64,000 nt of DNA from Tenrec ecaudatus (GCF_050624435.1 NC_134546.1:75061700-75125699); one strand, 5' to 3'; positions 33,469 through 44,149 are shown, counted from the first letter of the stretch. Program-made: numbers and translations. Notes: generated by a model from the letters alone, not told the origin.

Positions 33469-33814
33469 GTGTGTTGGGGTCCCCAGTACACACTCAGTTT
33501 AGTGCCCTATCTTCTCAGCAGATGTTATGGAAAGCAGTTAGGTGTGGGATTCTTCTCAGAAGCTGTGGTTTCCACACCTTGTCACCACCTCCCTGGGGAC
33601 GCCCAAGCACTGTAACTCTCGGGAAAATGTGACAGGGACCACTCCTCTTTCATGGGGATGGATTTGTTTGTCTTCCACTGATCACCCAGAGATTATTTCA
33701 AAGCAATGTTTCTTGGTGAGACTTTGATTTGCAGTTCAGGGAACTAAAAGGCATCATTAATGGCAAAGTTTAGAAACAATGCAGAATTGATTCTAACATT
33801 GATCATGTTAAAAC

Positions 33815-34000
33815 TACATCTGGGGTGAGGGGGTAATGGAGGGAAAAACGAGGAGCTGATAACAAGGGCTCTATGGAAAGTAAATGTCTAGAAAAGAACG
33901 ATGGCAACATATGTACAAATATGCCTGATACAATTGATATATGGATTATAATAAGAGTTGTAAAAGCTCCCAATAAAATGATCTTTTAACAATAAAAAAC
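33815..34000 (+). repeat. L1 3' UTR tail
   Basis: GAGGAGCTGATAACAAGGGC..GATTATAATAAGAGTTGTAA..CCCAATAAAATGATC, a short 5'-truncated tail of the local L1 family. Confidence 0.7.
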
Positions 34001-34680
34001 TAAATCTTTCCCCAGCTTTCACATATATCACCAATCTTCTCATTTATATGAATACTCATCAATCTATGTTACTGCAATATCATATTTAGAATAACCTGGG
34101 TAATGTTATGCACATTGATATTAACAATCTCACATTGCAGAGGAAATTTATTCTCCCAGAAATACCTTGATATTCTTGAAATTTATCTCAATTTGCCAAA
34201 CCTAGGAAAGTTCTGCTGGCACTAGTAGATAGAATCCAGGGATTCTTATTTTAAAATCACAATAAACATATAACCCCAAATATCAATTATGCTAAGATTG
34301 AAAAACTGTACTATATAGCCTTAAAACTTACCACGTAAATACAAATATTCATCTGCAGAGTAAATGACAATTTATGAAAATTACACTTATGACCATCTTC
34401 AACAAATCAAATTAGAACCCTAAACCTTTTATAAATATGTGGTTATGTTATTAATAAATTCAAAGTTGCAGTTATCTACACATTCATACATATTTAAGCC
34501 TAGCCAAGAAGAGCTATAGTTTACGTAAGCATTAGTAAAGTAAGTTCTGCATTCATGTGTTTATTCCAAGTAAAACATGCTTAAACATGCCTCTGCTATC
34601 AGGGGATGGCTGTAGCCATATTTTCTCAGTAACACACTTAATTAGTTTCATTAGGGTGATTTAAAATACATGTTTGTGTG
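34000..34680. other. AT-rich non-coding
   Basis: No gene or assignable repeat was recognised. Confidence 0.5.
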
Positions 34681-34688
34681 GAAGTCAT

Positions 34689-34699
34689 GAAAGAAAGAG

Positions 34700-34749
<50 letters not shown>
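34689..34749. repeat. (GAAA)n microsatellite
   Basis: About 14 GAAA units. Frames reading Lys/Glu/Arg repeats through it are not genes. Confidence 0.97.
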
Positions 34750-35570
34750 CAACTAGATCGGCAGAAATTCTGTCTACTGCACACAAGACAGTTAAAAAAT
34801 GGATCAAGTGCTATAAGGGATGTAGTGGAAACTTCACACATGGGCCAAAGAGGGGAAAAGTCAACTGCTACAAATGATGAAACTGGCAGACATGAAGTAC
34901 TTGTGGAAGAAGACTGTCGAGTTACCATTCAGGAGGTAACTTATGAAGTGGGAATATCACATGGTTCGGTATTTTAAATTTTAAGTGATAATTTTGGTTT
35001 CTTGAATGGTGCCAGAAAGCTGTTCACACAGATCAATGAGCTCAAAAAATTGATATTACACAACTGTTTTGAAAGAAAACTGAAGTTAATGAAGCCAGCT
35101 TTATGTAATGAAACTTAATTATTGATAATTCTTAGATGAATCACTATGATCCAAAGAGAAAGATACAATGAAAACAGTTACTTCTGAGGGAATCATCTAG
35201 GTCGATATTCAACGCATAAAGGTCAATTCAGAATATGACAGCGGTTTTGTGGATTCTAACAGGTAGGTCTGGAGTGAAATTCTCATAAGACATAGAAAAC
35301 CTAAGAATATTACTATGAATAAGTTTAAAGAAAATGAAACATGACATTAGTGAGAAAACATCCTAGAATATTGCACAAAGGATCTTTTCTATCTATCATG
35401 AGACTACACCAGCTCATTCTTCAAGAGTTGGAAAGGTTGTCCATAGAGGATTTTGTTGACAAACCTTACACCATGGACACTGAAGAGCTGACCTTCCCCT
35501 GCATATTTCTGGGTGTCCCCAAAAGTCAGAGAATTTTCTTGAGGCTTGTGGAACTATCATTCTGACGTGC
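34750..35570 (+). pseudogene. Mariner-type (Tc1/mariner) transposase relic
   Basis: Decayed transposase of a DNA transposon. The N-terminal helix-turn-helix region is legible as STAHKTVKKWIKCYK in one frame, then EVLVEEDCRVTIQEVTYEVG followed by ISHGSV in the next frame. This matches the second HTH of mariner-type transposases (E-D-R-R-V-T-I-x-E-V-A-x-E-V-G-I-S-x-G-S-V). A weak MNHYDPKRK match to the Y-D-P catalytic-domain block follows near 35130. Several stops and frameshifts are present. The GAAA microsatellite sits at its 5' edge. Terminal inverted repeats were not identified. Inactive. Confidence 0.7.
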
Positions 35571-35679
35571 TGTCAATCAAGGGGGATAGAATTCTTTGGG
35601 GGAAAGTTTAGAAGAATAGCTTTACATTTTAATTTTTTTCTTTAGTAAAAATGTTTAAAATTGTAGAGAAACATATTTT

Positions 35680-35707
35680 GTATATATATATATATATATA
35701 TATATAT
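35680..35707. repeat. (AT)n microsatellite
   Basis: About 14 AT dinucleotides. Confidence 0.95.
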
Positions 35708-35724
35708 TCTATATCTCAGAAACA

Positions 35725-36100
35725 GAGCAATATGGCGACAGAGTAGCACACATGGGAGGGACTCCACAAAGACCAGTGGAAAATAACTTCAAGAGGGATA
35801 TCCTATACTTCCAGAATGAAGGATTATACGCATAAACATAAATTTAGTAAAAGATCAGCAACCTTTGCTGATAGACTCCACGTTGATATCGACTCTCAAA
35901 ACTAGCCGGCTGTGTGAAGATCCCCAAATCTCTAGACCTAATTTTCCCAGTCCAGGAGCTAGCTTGGATGGTGAAGCTGCTGAGATTCAGGGACATAGGT
36001 CTACAAGACCAGCATGAGGCTGATACATGCACAAATAACTTGGCTTGCAGAACAAGTCAAGAGAGCTCTAGTAGGATGCCCTAGAAGCCTTAGCTCCACA
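35725..36100 (+). repeat. L1 5' UTR fragment (older subfamily)
   Basis: Begins CAATATGGCGACAGAGTAGC, related to the L1 5' ends at 63607 (GGGAAGATGGCGACGGAGTG) and, inverted, 53.46 kb. Diverged after about 60 bp. Confidence 0.5.
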
Positions 36101-36124
36101 ACAGAGATAGTACAACCTATCGGT

Positions 36125-36645
36125 GGTAGTCAAAAAATCTGGTGTCAACTTGACACTGTTACGGGTGAAGGGGTAGAGTTTAACCTGTCAATTAGGTTGC
36201 AGCTTGATGACCTCATTTAGAGCTCCCATTGAGATTAGTATCTCACTAGAGGCCAGGCACATACTCTCTGCTTCATCTTCCTACTGACAAGACATATAGA
36301 GCTAGGCTGATGGAGCCAGAGACCTGGAACTGGAGGAGCCACGTGGAGACCCATGCCAGCACTGAGAGGCTTCCACCACCACTGGATCCACAAGACTTTT
36401 CACCCATTGGCTTGCAATCTTCCTGTATTCAACATCATTGCATGGCTGCGTGGGTCTAAAGAAGAATTTATGCACTAGTATTGACATGTGGCATAATACC
36501 AGACTTATGGACTTGATCTAGACTGGAATAGGATGTTTTCATAATGTAAAATTGCTCTTTAGTATCAAGTTCTCTCGTACACACAAATGAGTGTTTCAGG
36601 ATTGTTTCTCTAGTGAACCCGGATTAACACATTACCCAAGAAGTG
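36125..36645 (+). repeat. Medium interspersed repeat, copy 4
   Basis: AATCTGGTGTCAACTTGACA start, GGAGCCACGTGGAGACCCAT, GATCCACAAGACTTTTCACC, TGGACTTGATCTAGACTGGA, end GTTTCTCTAGTGAACCCGGA. Confidence 0.7.
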
Positions 36646-37065
36646 TGGCAATCACTCTACAGTACAGCCTGCAGTGATCACAAATAGTACTTAGAGTAAC
36701 TCTCCACAGAAACTGGAGGAGGTGAGTTCCAGGTTAGAGATATGTAGGCAATTAGTTAGGGAATGGACCACATCATAGCAGAATGTGCCTCCCATAGGGC
36801 TCTCATCTTCAGTAGGAAGTGTGCAGGCCAGACTCATAACTGGTCCAAAATCTCTTTGTGTCTTTATTTATCTATTTTCAGTCTCTCTTTTTCAGTAAGA
36901 TGGCATGATTCAGGAATGTTCGTGCTTCCCAATGTAAATCTGTTCACATTCTCAATATGCCATATTCATGAATAAGGATGCTGAATATAAAGGAAATGTC
37001 AATACTACCTAATAAGATATTTAAATACAATTCAATTCCAATCCAAATACCAACTTAATCATTTA
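36645..37065. other. Non-coding, no gene recognised
   Basis: Nothing supported. Confidence 0.45.
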
Positions 37066-37067
37066 AA

Positions 37068-37690
37068 GAAATGTAAAACGGCAACAGCAACAACAAAAAC
37101 CTATGACTGACTTCCTACGGAGAGTCCCAGGATAAGCAAGAAACCCCAAAAGAATAAGAACAAGGTAGGGGCCTCACAGAAACCAACCTTAAAATTATTA
37201 CAGCCACAGCCATCAAAACAGTCTGGCACTCATACAATGACAGGCATGTTGACCAATGGAACAGAATAGAAAACAAATAAATAATCCATCCACATGCAGG
37301 CAACTGATCTTCAATAAAGGTCCAAGGGGAATTTATAAGAGACAGCAACATTCTCTTCAACAATGGTGCCGGCACAATTGAAACACAACCCTCAGAAGAT
37401 GAAAGAGACCTGAAACCTCAGCTCATGTACAAAAACAAATACAAGGTGATCAAGGGCCTAATGTCAATCCCAGAGCTATAGGGTCCATCTATAAAGAAGG
37501 AGGGACACATGTAAGTGCCCCATTGCAGGGCACTCATACACGGTCAAACACAGCAAAAGAAGTACACACAAAGAAAACAATATAGATGAGAGTGACCTTC
37601 TAAAAATCAGAAATTTGTGCATCAAAAGAATAAAAGGGGAAACCAAGCAACAAATAAAACAACAAAAAATTCTTGTAATTTTAGGCTGCA
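37068..37690 (+). repeat. L1 ORF2 fragment (sense)
   Basis: Matches the C-terminal part of L1 ORF2 on the + strand: GTCTGGCACTCATACAATGA, AACTGATCTTCAATAAAGGT, CAACATTCTCTTCAACAATG and ATGGTGCCGGCACAATTGAA are standard L1 words. No open frame remains. Confidence 0.75.
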
Positions 37691-38020
37691 GTGTTGTATA
37701 TCTATTTCGTGTACAACTATAGACAACTGGAGCAAATATGATTGAATTTTCCTTGGAGCCATATTTTTCATCATTTCCACCTTTCAGAATTAGAGAGATG
37801 CAGGGCACCTTGATTAAGTGACCGACTAAGCCTAACTCCTGGAGATGGAGGACTGCAAAGCAAACCCAGACCATCTGCGTCTAGAGCTCGATGTGTTGCT
37901 GCTTCAGAGGACAGGGAGCACTCAGGAGCTCACTGAGAACATGTGTAGCAACCCTGTTAGGAAAGTGATGTGCAGATGGGTCATGTCATGAGGGTGACAT
38001 TTAAGGAGACCCCTATGAAC
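37690..38020. other. Non-coding, no gene recognised
   Basis: Nothing supported. Confidence 0.4.
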
Positions 38021-38476
38021 CACTGCTATGAAATTATCTGAGACGATCATTGCAGTCAAACTCAGAGATGGAGGTGAGCTGAACTTGTGTGCAGCTACAT
38101 CACGGTCTCAAGCTTAAATCGGTCAGACAAGCACCAAGGGCAGACGGTGAGATGGGGGCTTGGTAAAATGAACAGGATCAGGTGATGCTCTGCGAGTGCG
38201 CATATGAAAAGGGAACTGACTCAATTATCTCCAAACAAAAAATGCTAGTGTCCTGTGCTTATACCCCTGGATTGTACTGAAATCTATGCGTCTTCATTTC
38301 AAAGCAATTGCTTATTCCGTTCAGCAAATTCTGGCCAAAAGAAGTCCAGGTGACCAAAACATTGTGCTTCGATTTCCACATTGTAATATATATATATATA
38401 TATGGAGATATACAGAGGTTTTAATTCAGTAAATGAATTGTGTCAAACCTTAGTCTGGGGAAAATATTTTAAACTG

Positions 38477-39122
38477 TGTTATTGAGGCAGACTAGCAAAA
38501 GAAATTCCATTTTTGTAAGCTGCTAAGTGCCTTGGTTTTGTAAGCTGCTAAGTGACTCACCAGTTCCTCCATCCCATCTCAGAATGTAGACTGCTAGTTG
38601 ACCTATCCTTTCTCCCTCCTCTTATGGGAAAGTATCTGCCGGTGATTAATTTTAGCATGTACTCCCATGTTCCCAGGTCTGGACACAATTACTTTTGACT
38701 ATTCTTCAATATATCATTTGTTCTGATTCAATATTGCTTCCTTTGATGTTGTAATCTGAACGGTGTAGTTAATCTTATGGTTATGGTAACCAGGATGTTA
38801 TAGTCAATTTTGGCATTGTTTCTTTTATGATAAGGAATGTACCTGGTAATGCATGCTTGGTTTTTTTAGTTGCCAGAATGTTATAATCAATGCTGTGTCC
38901 TGTAATGCTCCCTAAGCCTAAAGAATAGTAGCATTAATTTTTCTTTCTGCTTCTGTCCATGCTTGATTGCATCTTAGACAAAGGATAAATAAGTTTTATG
39001 CCTTTAAAAGATTGATTGAAATGTGAACTTGGGACTGCAAACAACAAATCACTTTTAGATTCTAGCTATCCAGTTATAACCAAATAAAGACTCTTCTAAA
39101 TTATCAAGACATTATACTGTCA
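38477..39122 (+). mobile_element. Candidate solo LTR or LTR-like insertion
   Basis: Segment of about 645 bp beginning TGTGTTATTGAGGC and ending ATACTGTCA (TG..CA ends), with a poly(A) signal AATAAA near 39086 close to its 3' end. It lies where blocks A and F lose collinearity. No clear flanking target-site duplication and no primer-binding site were found, so the class is tentative. Confidence 0.35.
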
Positions 39123-40291
39123 TTTATTTGGAAATGACACATTATGAAGAAAGTATTTGAAGGGGTTTCTGCTTTAAAACAGCATGGCTAGAGATAGTGG
39201 CACAGCTTCTAGAGTCAATAATATGAACAGTTTTACAAAATCAGACTCTCCTTGAGTTTAGGGAATAAATGTAAGGTGGGACCCATGAGCAGTTGTGATG
39301 GGGCTGTGTCCAAAGCACAAATGGAGAGGCTGTCTTTGGTTGGAGATGCTCCCATTTCAATTGAACCAGAGTCCCCTGGGTAAGGGATATTTACAAGAGT
39401 GTCTGCGCTCATTCTCTAAATGTTGAGGATCAGCTGCATGGATGGACCTAATGTTAATGGAGAGTGCCTGTTGGGTCTCAAGAAAGTGTCTTTCAGTTCA
39501 AGACCTAAAACACTGTCCTTGGTTCTTCTTACTCTGATTATTTTCTCAAATGATTGTTTTCCACCTACTGCTCTTCTGAATCTTTATACTTGAAACCAGG
39601 ACTCAACTGATTTGACATCATTTTGGATATTCCAGAAAACAAAGGTGTGTGTGTGTGTGTCTATTCAGTATCTTGCATTTTTTTTAGAGGCTACAGAGTT
39701 AAAACATTATCTGTCTTAAGCCCAACTTTTATAGGCCACATATTCTTCCCTGAGACTCTTTGGCACTTGAATAACTTTCCTTACACTGAGGGTGACCTCG
39801 ATCATTAGGCTCTGGGATGTGGTGTGTCTATTGCTTGTAAGAGCAGTGGAGTTGGTGATGACCATGACCCAAGGTTGGGAAAACCCTGGCGGATAAGCTT
39901 AGTAGCAGGACAATGCCAACTGGAAACATTCTGTCAGAGGCTTAGGGTCAGATGTGCATAAATAAAATGCAAAGCTAGGAGTGGGGCATATCTTTCTACC
40001 CAGTGTCTGGTTTAACCCCTCCTGATCTTCAGAATTTGGACTGACCAGACACCACCACCATGTGATTGATTCCTTCAAGCTTTCATGGATTTCTGGTGGA
40101 CGTTGCAGTGATTCTCAGAAAACAGATACATGAGGGGATAACCTCAAGGGAGGAGTGAGTGGGAATTGGAACTGAATGGCATCATAGAAGAGTTGGACCT
40201 TTGGGACATTATCAATCCCAACTCCTTGGGACTGATTTGGTGTTAATACTTCTAATAGATATTACTCTCACACATGTAAAACTTCTCAGGA

Positions 40292-40560
40292 ATGAGGATA
40301 TTAATTAGGAGGTGTCAGGGTGGACAGGAAAAAAAGATGGGTCTTGGAGAGTGTGATCTGAAGATGCCTTGGTGTCCAATGGATGTTTTCAACAAACCCT
40401 GTCCTGCCCACTCTCTGGGACACGGGACTTATAGAAGTCCAAGACAGGGCAGGGGCAATGAGGGGCTGGAAGGAGAGAACACTGGGCTCAGAAATTCTGG
40501 ACATTCTTTGTTCTTTACCACACACCTCTTGAGAAAAATCTTCTTTCATTATAGATTAAC
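40292..40560 (+). other. Non-coding upstream flank shared with block A
   Basis: Collinear with 17.46-17.7 kb (GATGGGTCTTGGAGAGTGTG versus AATGGGTTTGGGAAAGTGTG). The short open frames here are not conserved between the two copies. Confidence 0.55.
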
Positions 40561-40663
40561 ATGCATATGAGCTAAAGCAAGCAGTTACTCTACAATGGGC
40601 TCAGAAGGAAGAGGGGAGTCTGTTCTCTAACACTTTCTGCTTATGAGGACAGGGCTCCCTCAC

Positions 40664-40671
40664 ATGCAAAT
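40664..40671 (+). promoter_or_regulatory. IGHV octamer ATGCAAAT
   Basis: Perfect octamer 107 bp upstream of the leader ATG at 40778. The paralogous site in block A has decayed to CTGCGCAT. Confidence 0.9.
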
Positions 40672-40777
40672 TATTCTTTAGGCACCAAGGTAAAATTTAC
40701 CATTGGGCTGGGAAGGCTATCAGTCCTCTTCAGACAGGGCTGTAGGTCTCTTGGGAAAGCAAATCTGTGATCTAAAG

Positions 40778-41212
40778 ATGCTATTGCTGTGTGTTCTCCT
40801 GTGGCTGGTGACAGTTCCCCAAGGTAGGGGTCTCAGATATGACTTGAGTCTATGGGGATGGTTGTGACTTCAAGTGACTGACTGGGACCATCTGTTTTTG
40901 TTTGCAGGGATCCTGTCTCAGGTGCAGCTTCAGGAGTCAGGCTCAGGATTGGTAAAGTCCTCCCAGGAGCTGTCCCTCACCTGCACTATCTCTAGTGTGT
41001 CCATCACCAGTGTTTACAGCTGGAGCTGGTTCTGCCAGCCCTTGGGGAAGGGACTGCAGTGGATGGGAGATATAAGGTATGATGGTAATGCATATTATAA
41101 TCCGTTCTTCCAAACCGGACTCTCCATCACCAGAGACACACCGAAGAATCAGTTCTCCCTGCAGCTGAGCTCCGTGACTGCTGAGGACACAGCCGTGTAT
41201 TACTGTGCAATG
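40778..41212 (+). CDS. IGHV segment, clan II (IGHV4-like), open frame, RSS heptamer lost
   Basis: The only V in this window with a complete open frame. Leader exon 40778-40823 ([15 protein letters not shown]) with donor G|GTAGGG; the acceptor TGTTTTTGTTTGCAG ends at 40907. Exon 2 gives GILS, then [31 protein letters not shown], a WS..W CDR1 region, [11 protein letters not shown], a [16 protein letters not shown]2 region, and FR3 ending [14 protein letters not shown]. Both invariant Cys, the FR2 Trp and FR3 core residues are present. Odd points: the conserved FR2 Arg is Cys (W-F-C-Q), giving an extra unpaired Cys. The Arg that opens FR3 (R-V-T-I-S) is Gly. The RSS heptamer is destroyed (see the RSS entry). 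It may be transcribed from its intact octamer promoter, but V(D)J joining is doubtful. Confidence 0.9.
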
Positions 41213-41251
41213 AGCAGTGAGGGGAAGTCAATGTGAGCCCAGACACAAACA
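41213..41251 (+). promoter_or_regulatory. Defective V-RSS
   Basis: The nonamer ACACAAACA (41243-41251) and the 23-bp spacer align exactly with the paralogue at 18311-18349. That places AGCAGTG (41213-41219) in the heptamer position. The essential CAC is gone, and the stretch from TGTGCA to the spacer is 2 bp shorter than usual, fitting a CA deletion. Confidence 0.82.
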
Positions 41252-41274
41252 TTCCCTGCAGGGGAGACACTGAG

Positions 41275-41287
41275 CAGCAGGGGGCAC
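41275..41287 (+). promoter_or_regulatory. CTCF-like motif downstream of V-RSS
   Basis: CAGCAGGGGGCAC, 23 bp after the nonamer, matching the position of the motif at 18372-18384. Confidence 0.6.
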
Positions 41288-41419
41288 GCAGGACCCACAG
41301 AGCACAGACACCCAGGCCTAAACAGGCACAGATGGATGGATGACAGGGATAATTTCCTGTTGGAATCGGGGTTCCCTCACTTAGCTCTCAGCATCCCCAA
41401 GGATGGTGGGTTTTTTTGC

Positions 41420-41875
41420 TCAATTTTCTCCTCACTGAAAGCTTGAAAGAAGGAATTAGTCTTCTCAATCACAGTACAATAGTCAACAGATTAACATGAT
41501 CATTCTCATCCTAACTCTTAATCTAAGTTTGTTGAAGGGTCAGGTCTCTGGAGATGTCTCTCTGCATTGCTCCCTGTGGGCTGTGGGTAGTGACTGACTA
41601 AAGATCTCTAGGTCTGAGAAAATAATTGTGGTGACTTCTGGGCCTAAACTTGTGACATGTCTTCAGGGATGCTTGCTACCCATTGTCTCCCTTGATGCAG
41701 AAACAAAGCATATGGAGACCCTCGACACCGGGAACAGGTGCACTGGAGTGGCCTATCTGCTTGGCGGAGTCCTTTGTGAGACTCCTCTTTGGAGTCATAA
41801 AGAGTCTACATTCTTTGGAAGGACAGTTTTGATTTTAAAAATAGCAAATGTGTCACGAGAGGAGGAAATTCCAGA
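41420..41875. other. Non-coding, no gene recognised
   Basis: Some short words resemble flanks of other V blocks, but no feature can be defined. Confidence 0.4.
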
Positions 41876-41879
41876 CTAA

Positions 41880-42155
41880 TATCTAAGAATTCTCTTCAGA
41901 ATTGAGAGTAGTGAGACTTCTCACATATTTTGGACATGTTATTTGGGAACCAGTCCCGAGAGAAGAACATCCTGTTTAGTAGAGTGTCAGCAAAACAGAG
42001 GAAAATGCTCAGTTAGATGCACAGACAGAGTGGCTTCAAACATGGTCTCAAACTCAGGAGCAAGTGAGGATGGTTCAAGACTTGGCAGTTTATGTGTTTG
42101 CTCTCTGGCACACAGTTATTGTGAGTAAAACTGACTCAAAAACACCGAACAACAT
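41880..42155 (+). repeat. RTE/BovB-type LINE 3' end
   Basis: CACATATTTTGGACATGTTA, CAGTCCCGAGAGAAGAACAT, AGAGTGGCTTCAAACATGGT and ACTGACTCAAAAACACC follow the RTE 3' module seen at 1.26 and 19.04 kb. Confidence 0.65.
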
Positions 42156-42282
42156 CCCTGATGAAGTGTGGTACAGAACATTTAGATGAATTCTAGTTAG
42201 CCAAGTAACTACCTAAAATAACAATATAGTACAGCTTTTTATATTCAGAAAGTGATAAATTATTTAATATTTAAAATTCAAT

Positions 42283-42298
42283 ACATATACCATTCCTT
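42283..42298. repeat. Target-site duplication, left copy (L1 insertion)
   Basis: ACATATACCATTCCTT, repeated exactly at 42787-42802. Confidence 0.9.
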
Positions 42299-42786
42299 TT
42301 TTTTGAAATTTTTTTTATTTTAACAATTTATTGGGGCTGATACAATTCTTTTCACAGTTCATACATATACATACATCAATTGTATAAAGCACATCTGTAC
42401 AGTCTTTGCCCTAATCATTTTTTTCTCTTTTCTTCTTTTACATTTTATTAGGGACTCAAACAACTCTTACCACAATCCATACATATACATACATCAATTG
42501 TATAAAGCACATCCATACATTCCCTGCCCCAATCATTCTCAAGGCATTTGCTCTCCACTTAAGCCCCTTGCATCAGGTCCTCTTTTATCCCCCCCTCCCT
42601 CATATGCCCTTGGTAATTTATACCTCGTTATTTTGTCATATCTTGCCCTATCCGGAGTCTCCCTTCCCCCCTTCTCTGCTGTCCCTCTCCCAGGGAAGAG
42701 GTCACATGTGGATCCTTGTAATCAGTTCCCCCTTTCCAACCCACTCACCCTCCACTCTCCCAGCATCGTCCCTCACACCCTTGGTC
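42299..42786 (-). repeat. L1 3' UTR insertion with compound (double) 3' tail
   Basis: Minus-strand, 5'-truncated L1 tail bounded by a perfect 16-bp target-site duplication. Like the + strand copy at 21.09-21.85 kb it has two successive family tails joined through an AAGAAAAGAG..AAAAAAATGATT linker. The coding-looking frames on the + strand here are antisense repeat sequence. Confidence 0.88.
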
Positions 42787-42802
42787 ACATATACCATTCC
42801 TT
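42787..42802. repeat. Target-site duplication, right copy (L1 insertion)
   Basis: Exact copy of ACATATACCATTCCTT at 42283-42298. Confidence 0.9.
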
Positions 42803-42889
42803 ATTAAATTTAACTATATGGCTATCATAATCAGGAAAATAAAGTTTAATAAATAAGTAATAAACATGATAAACAAATATACTCTCACT

Positions 42890-43022
42890 GATACAACATT
42901 GGATTTCACATTGGAATGCAAAGTACAAGATCAGCAGTTCAAAATCATCAGCCAACCCAAGGGAGAGCGATAAGGCTCTGAAAAGATGTGCCGGGATTGT
43001 AAATTGTATCATTAAAATCCAA
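42890..43022 (+). repeat. AfroSINE, diverged
   Basis: CTGATACAACATTGGATTTC, AGATCAGCAGTTCAAAATCA, GGAGAGCGATAAGGCTCTGA: tRNA-like head and central part of an AfroSINE. Confidence 0.5.
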
Positions 43023-44148
43023 AAGGGGGGATGGTATCAGGGCGTAAATTGTGAGATTATGGTGTGCGGAAAGCTGTGGGTGACACTAAAAAACTCAACA
43101 CACACTTACAGGGAAACTCAAAACACACTTACAGGATTTACACCGGTTATAAGCCTCCGGAATCTCCCTTGAACCGTAATTGAGGAATGGGAACAACCTG
43201 GTGCTCAGACTGAGAGCATTGGAGAAAGGACTTGAGTAAATTAAAATGGCAAATCTGACTTCAATGATTAAAACTTTATCATTTGATCTCCCTTTTGATA
43301 CCCTTTGTGATTGATTTGGTTTTCAATATTTCCTGTGGGTTTTTTTCCCCAGATACAGGTTTATTGCTATTGTATTTTGTCATTGTTGGTAATCTTTTTG
43401 ACTCCTGGTTAGGTCTTTTTCTATATTTAAAAAAAAATTTAAAAACCAGGATGGGTGAATCTACAGAGACAATTATAATTAGAGTTCTGGGGGCTATGGC
43501 AGGGGATGTGGCAGGTAAAGGGAAGTTAACATAAAGGATTTCAAGAAGGAAGACAATGTTTGAAATGGATTGTGGTAGTGATTGTACAACACTGCTTAAT
43601 AGGACTGAATTATAGAGTAGTATGATGTCTGAAATAGACCATAAAATGTTTTTAAGACAACATTAAAGGATCTTAGTTGATAAATGTTTCAGAACATTAT
43701 TTTGAACATATTTTAAAAATTACTTTTATAAAACACAGTTGCACGTTTAAAAGGGAGTCTAAAATTGATTATCTAATACATATTTCATAGTAAAATGTGT
43801 CAATTTCTCAATGAAGGAAAAAGATTTCTGGCGGCTGAAACAACCCTAAGCAGCAGTCTCCTCGGTCCTAGAGGGTCACTGTGAATGTGGGTTCACTTAG
43901 TGCCAGTGGGTTATGGAAATTGTGTCTCCAATTTGTATCTTATTTTGGTTGCGTTTCTCCAGTAGTTTGTTTTCTGTATTTTGTTTAACCATATTTAATA
44001 TTATCAGGAATTGTTCTATTTTTCCATTATCTTGGTCTCCACAGTGTTTTCTTCATGGCATTCTTAATTATGCCCTTTCATCTGTGACATCACTTATGAT
44101 ATTTTTAATATCTTTATTAAGATGTTAATGGTTTATGTTGTTTATTTT
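43022..44148. other. Non-coding; contains an old repeat shared with 57.5 kb
   Basis: Positions about 43480-43640 resemble 57530-57690 (GGTAAAGGGAAGTTAACATA versus GGTAAAAGGGAGCTGATATT; TTGTGGTAGTGATTGTACAA versus TTGTAATAGCAATCATAAAA). No gene. Confidence 0.4.
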
Positions 44149-44149
44149 A

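Larger units (their letters stand above)
32690..33640 (+). repeat. IGHV block E (paralogous to 59.5-60.4 kb)
   Basis: Collinear with 59545-60400 from the upstream flank (AGTGTGAGTCTC.AAG.CAGGG, then promoter) through the V to TCTCAGAAGCTGTGGTTTCC downstream. Local only; surrounding repeats differ. Confidence 0.7.
38025..41420 (+). repeat. IGHV block F (paralogous to 15.7-18.5 kb)
   Basis: Partner of block A. Carries the open V and differs by an LTR-like insertion at 38.48-39.12 kb. Confidence 0.7.

Noticed and set aside
34674..34977. Lys/Glu/Arg-rich + strand frames
   Set aside because: Translation through the GAAA microsatellite; only the part after 34750 has meaning, as a transposase relic.
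42498..42830. Proline-rich + strand frame of 110 codons (similar one near 45.2 kb)
   Set aside because: Antisense L1 3' UTR, bounded by a target-site duplication; its similarity to the 45.2-kb frame reflects repeat copies.
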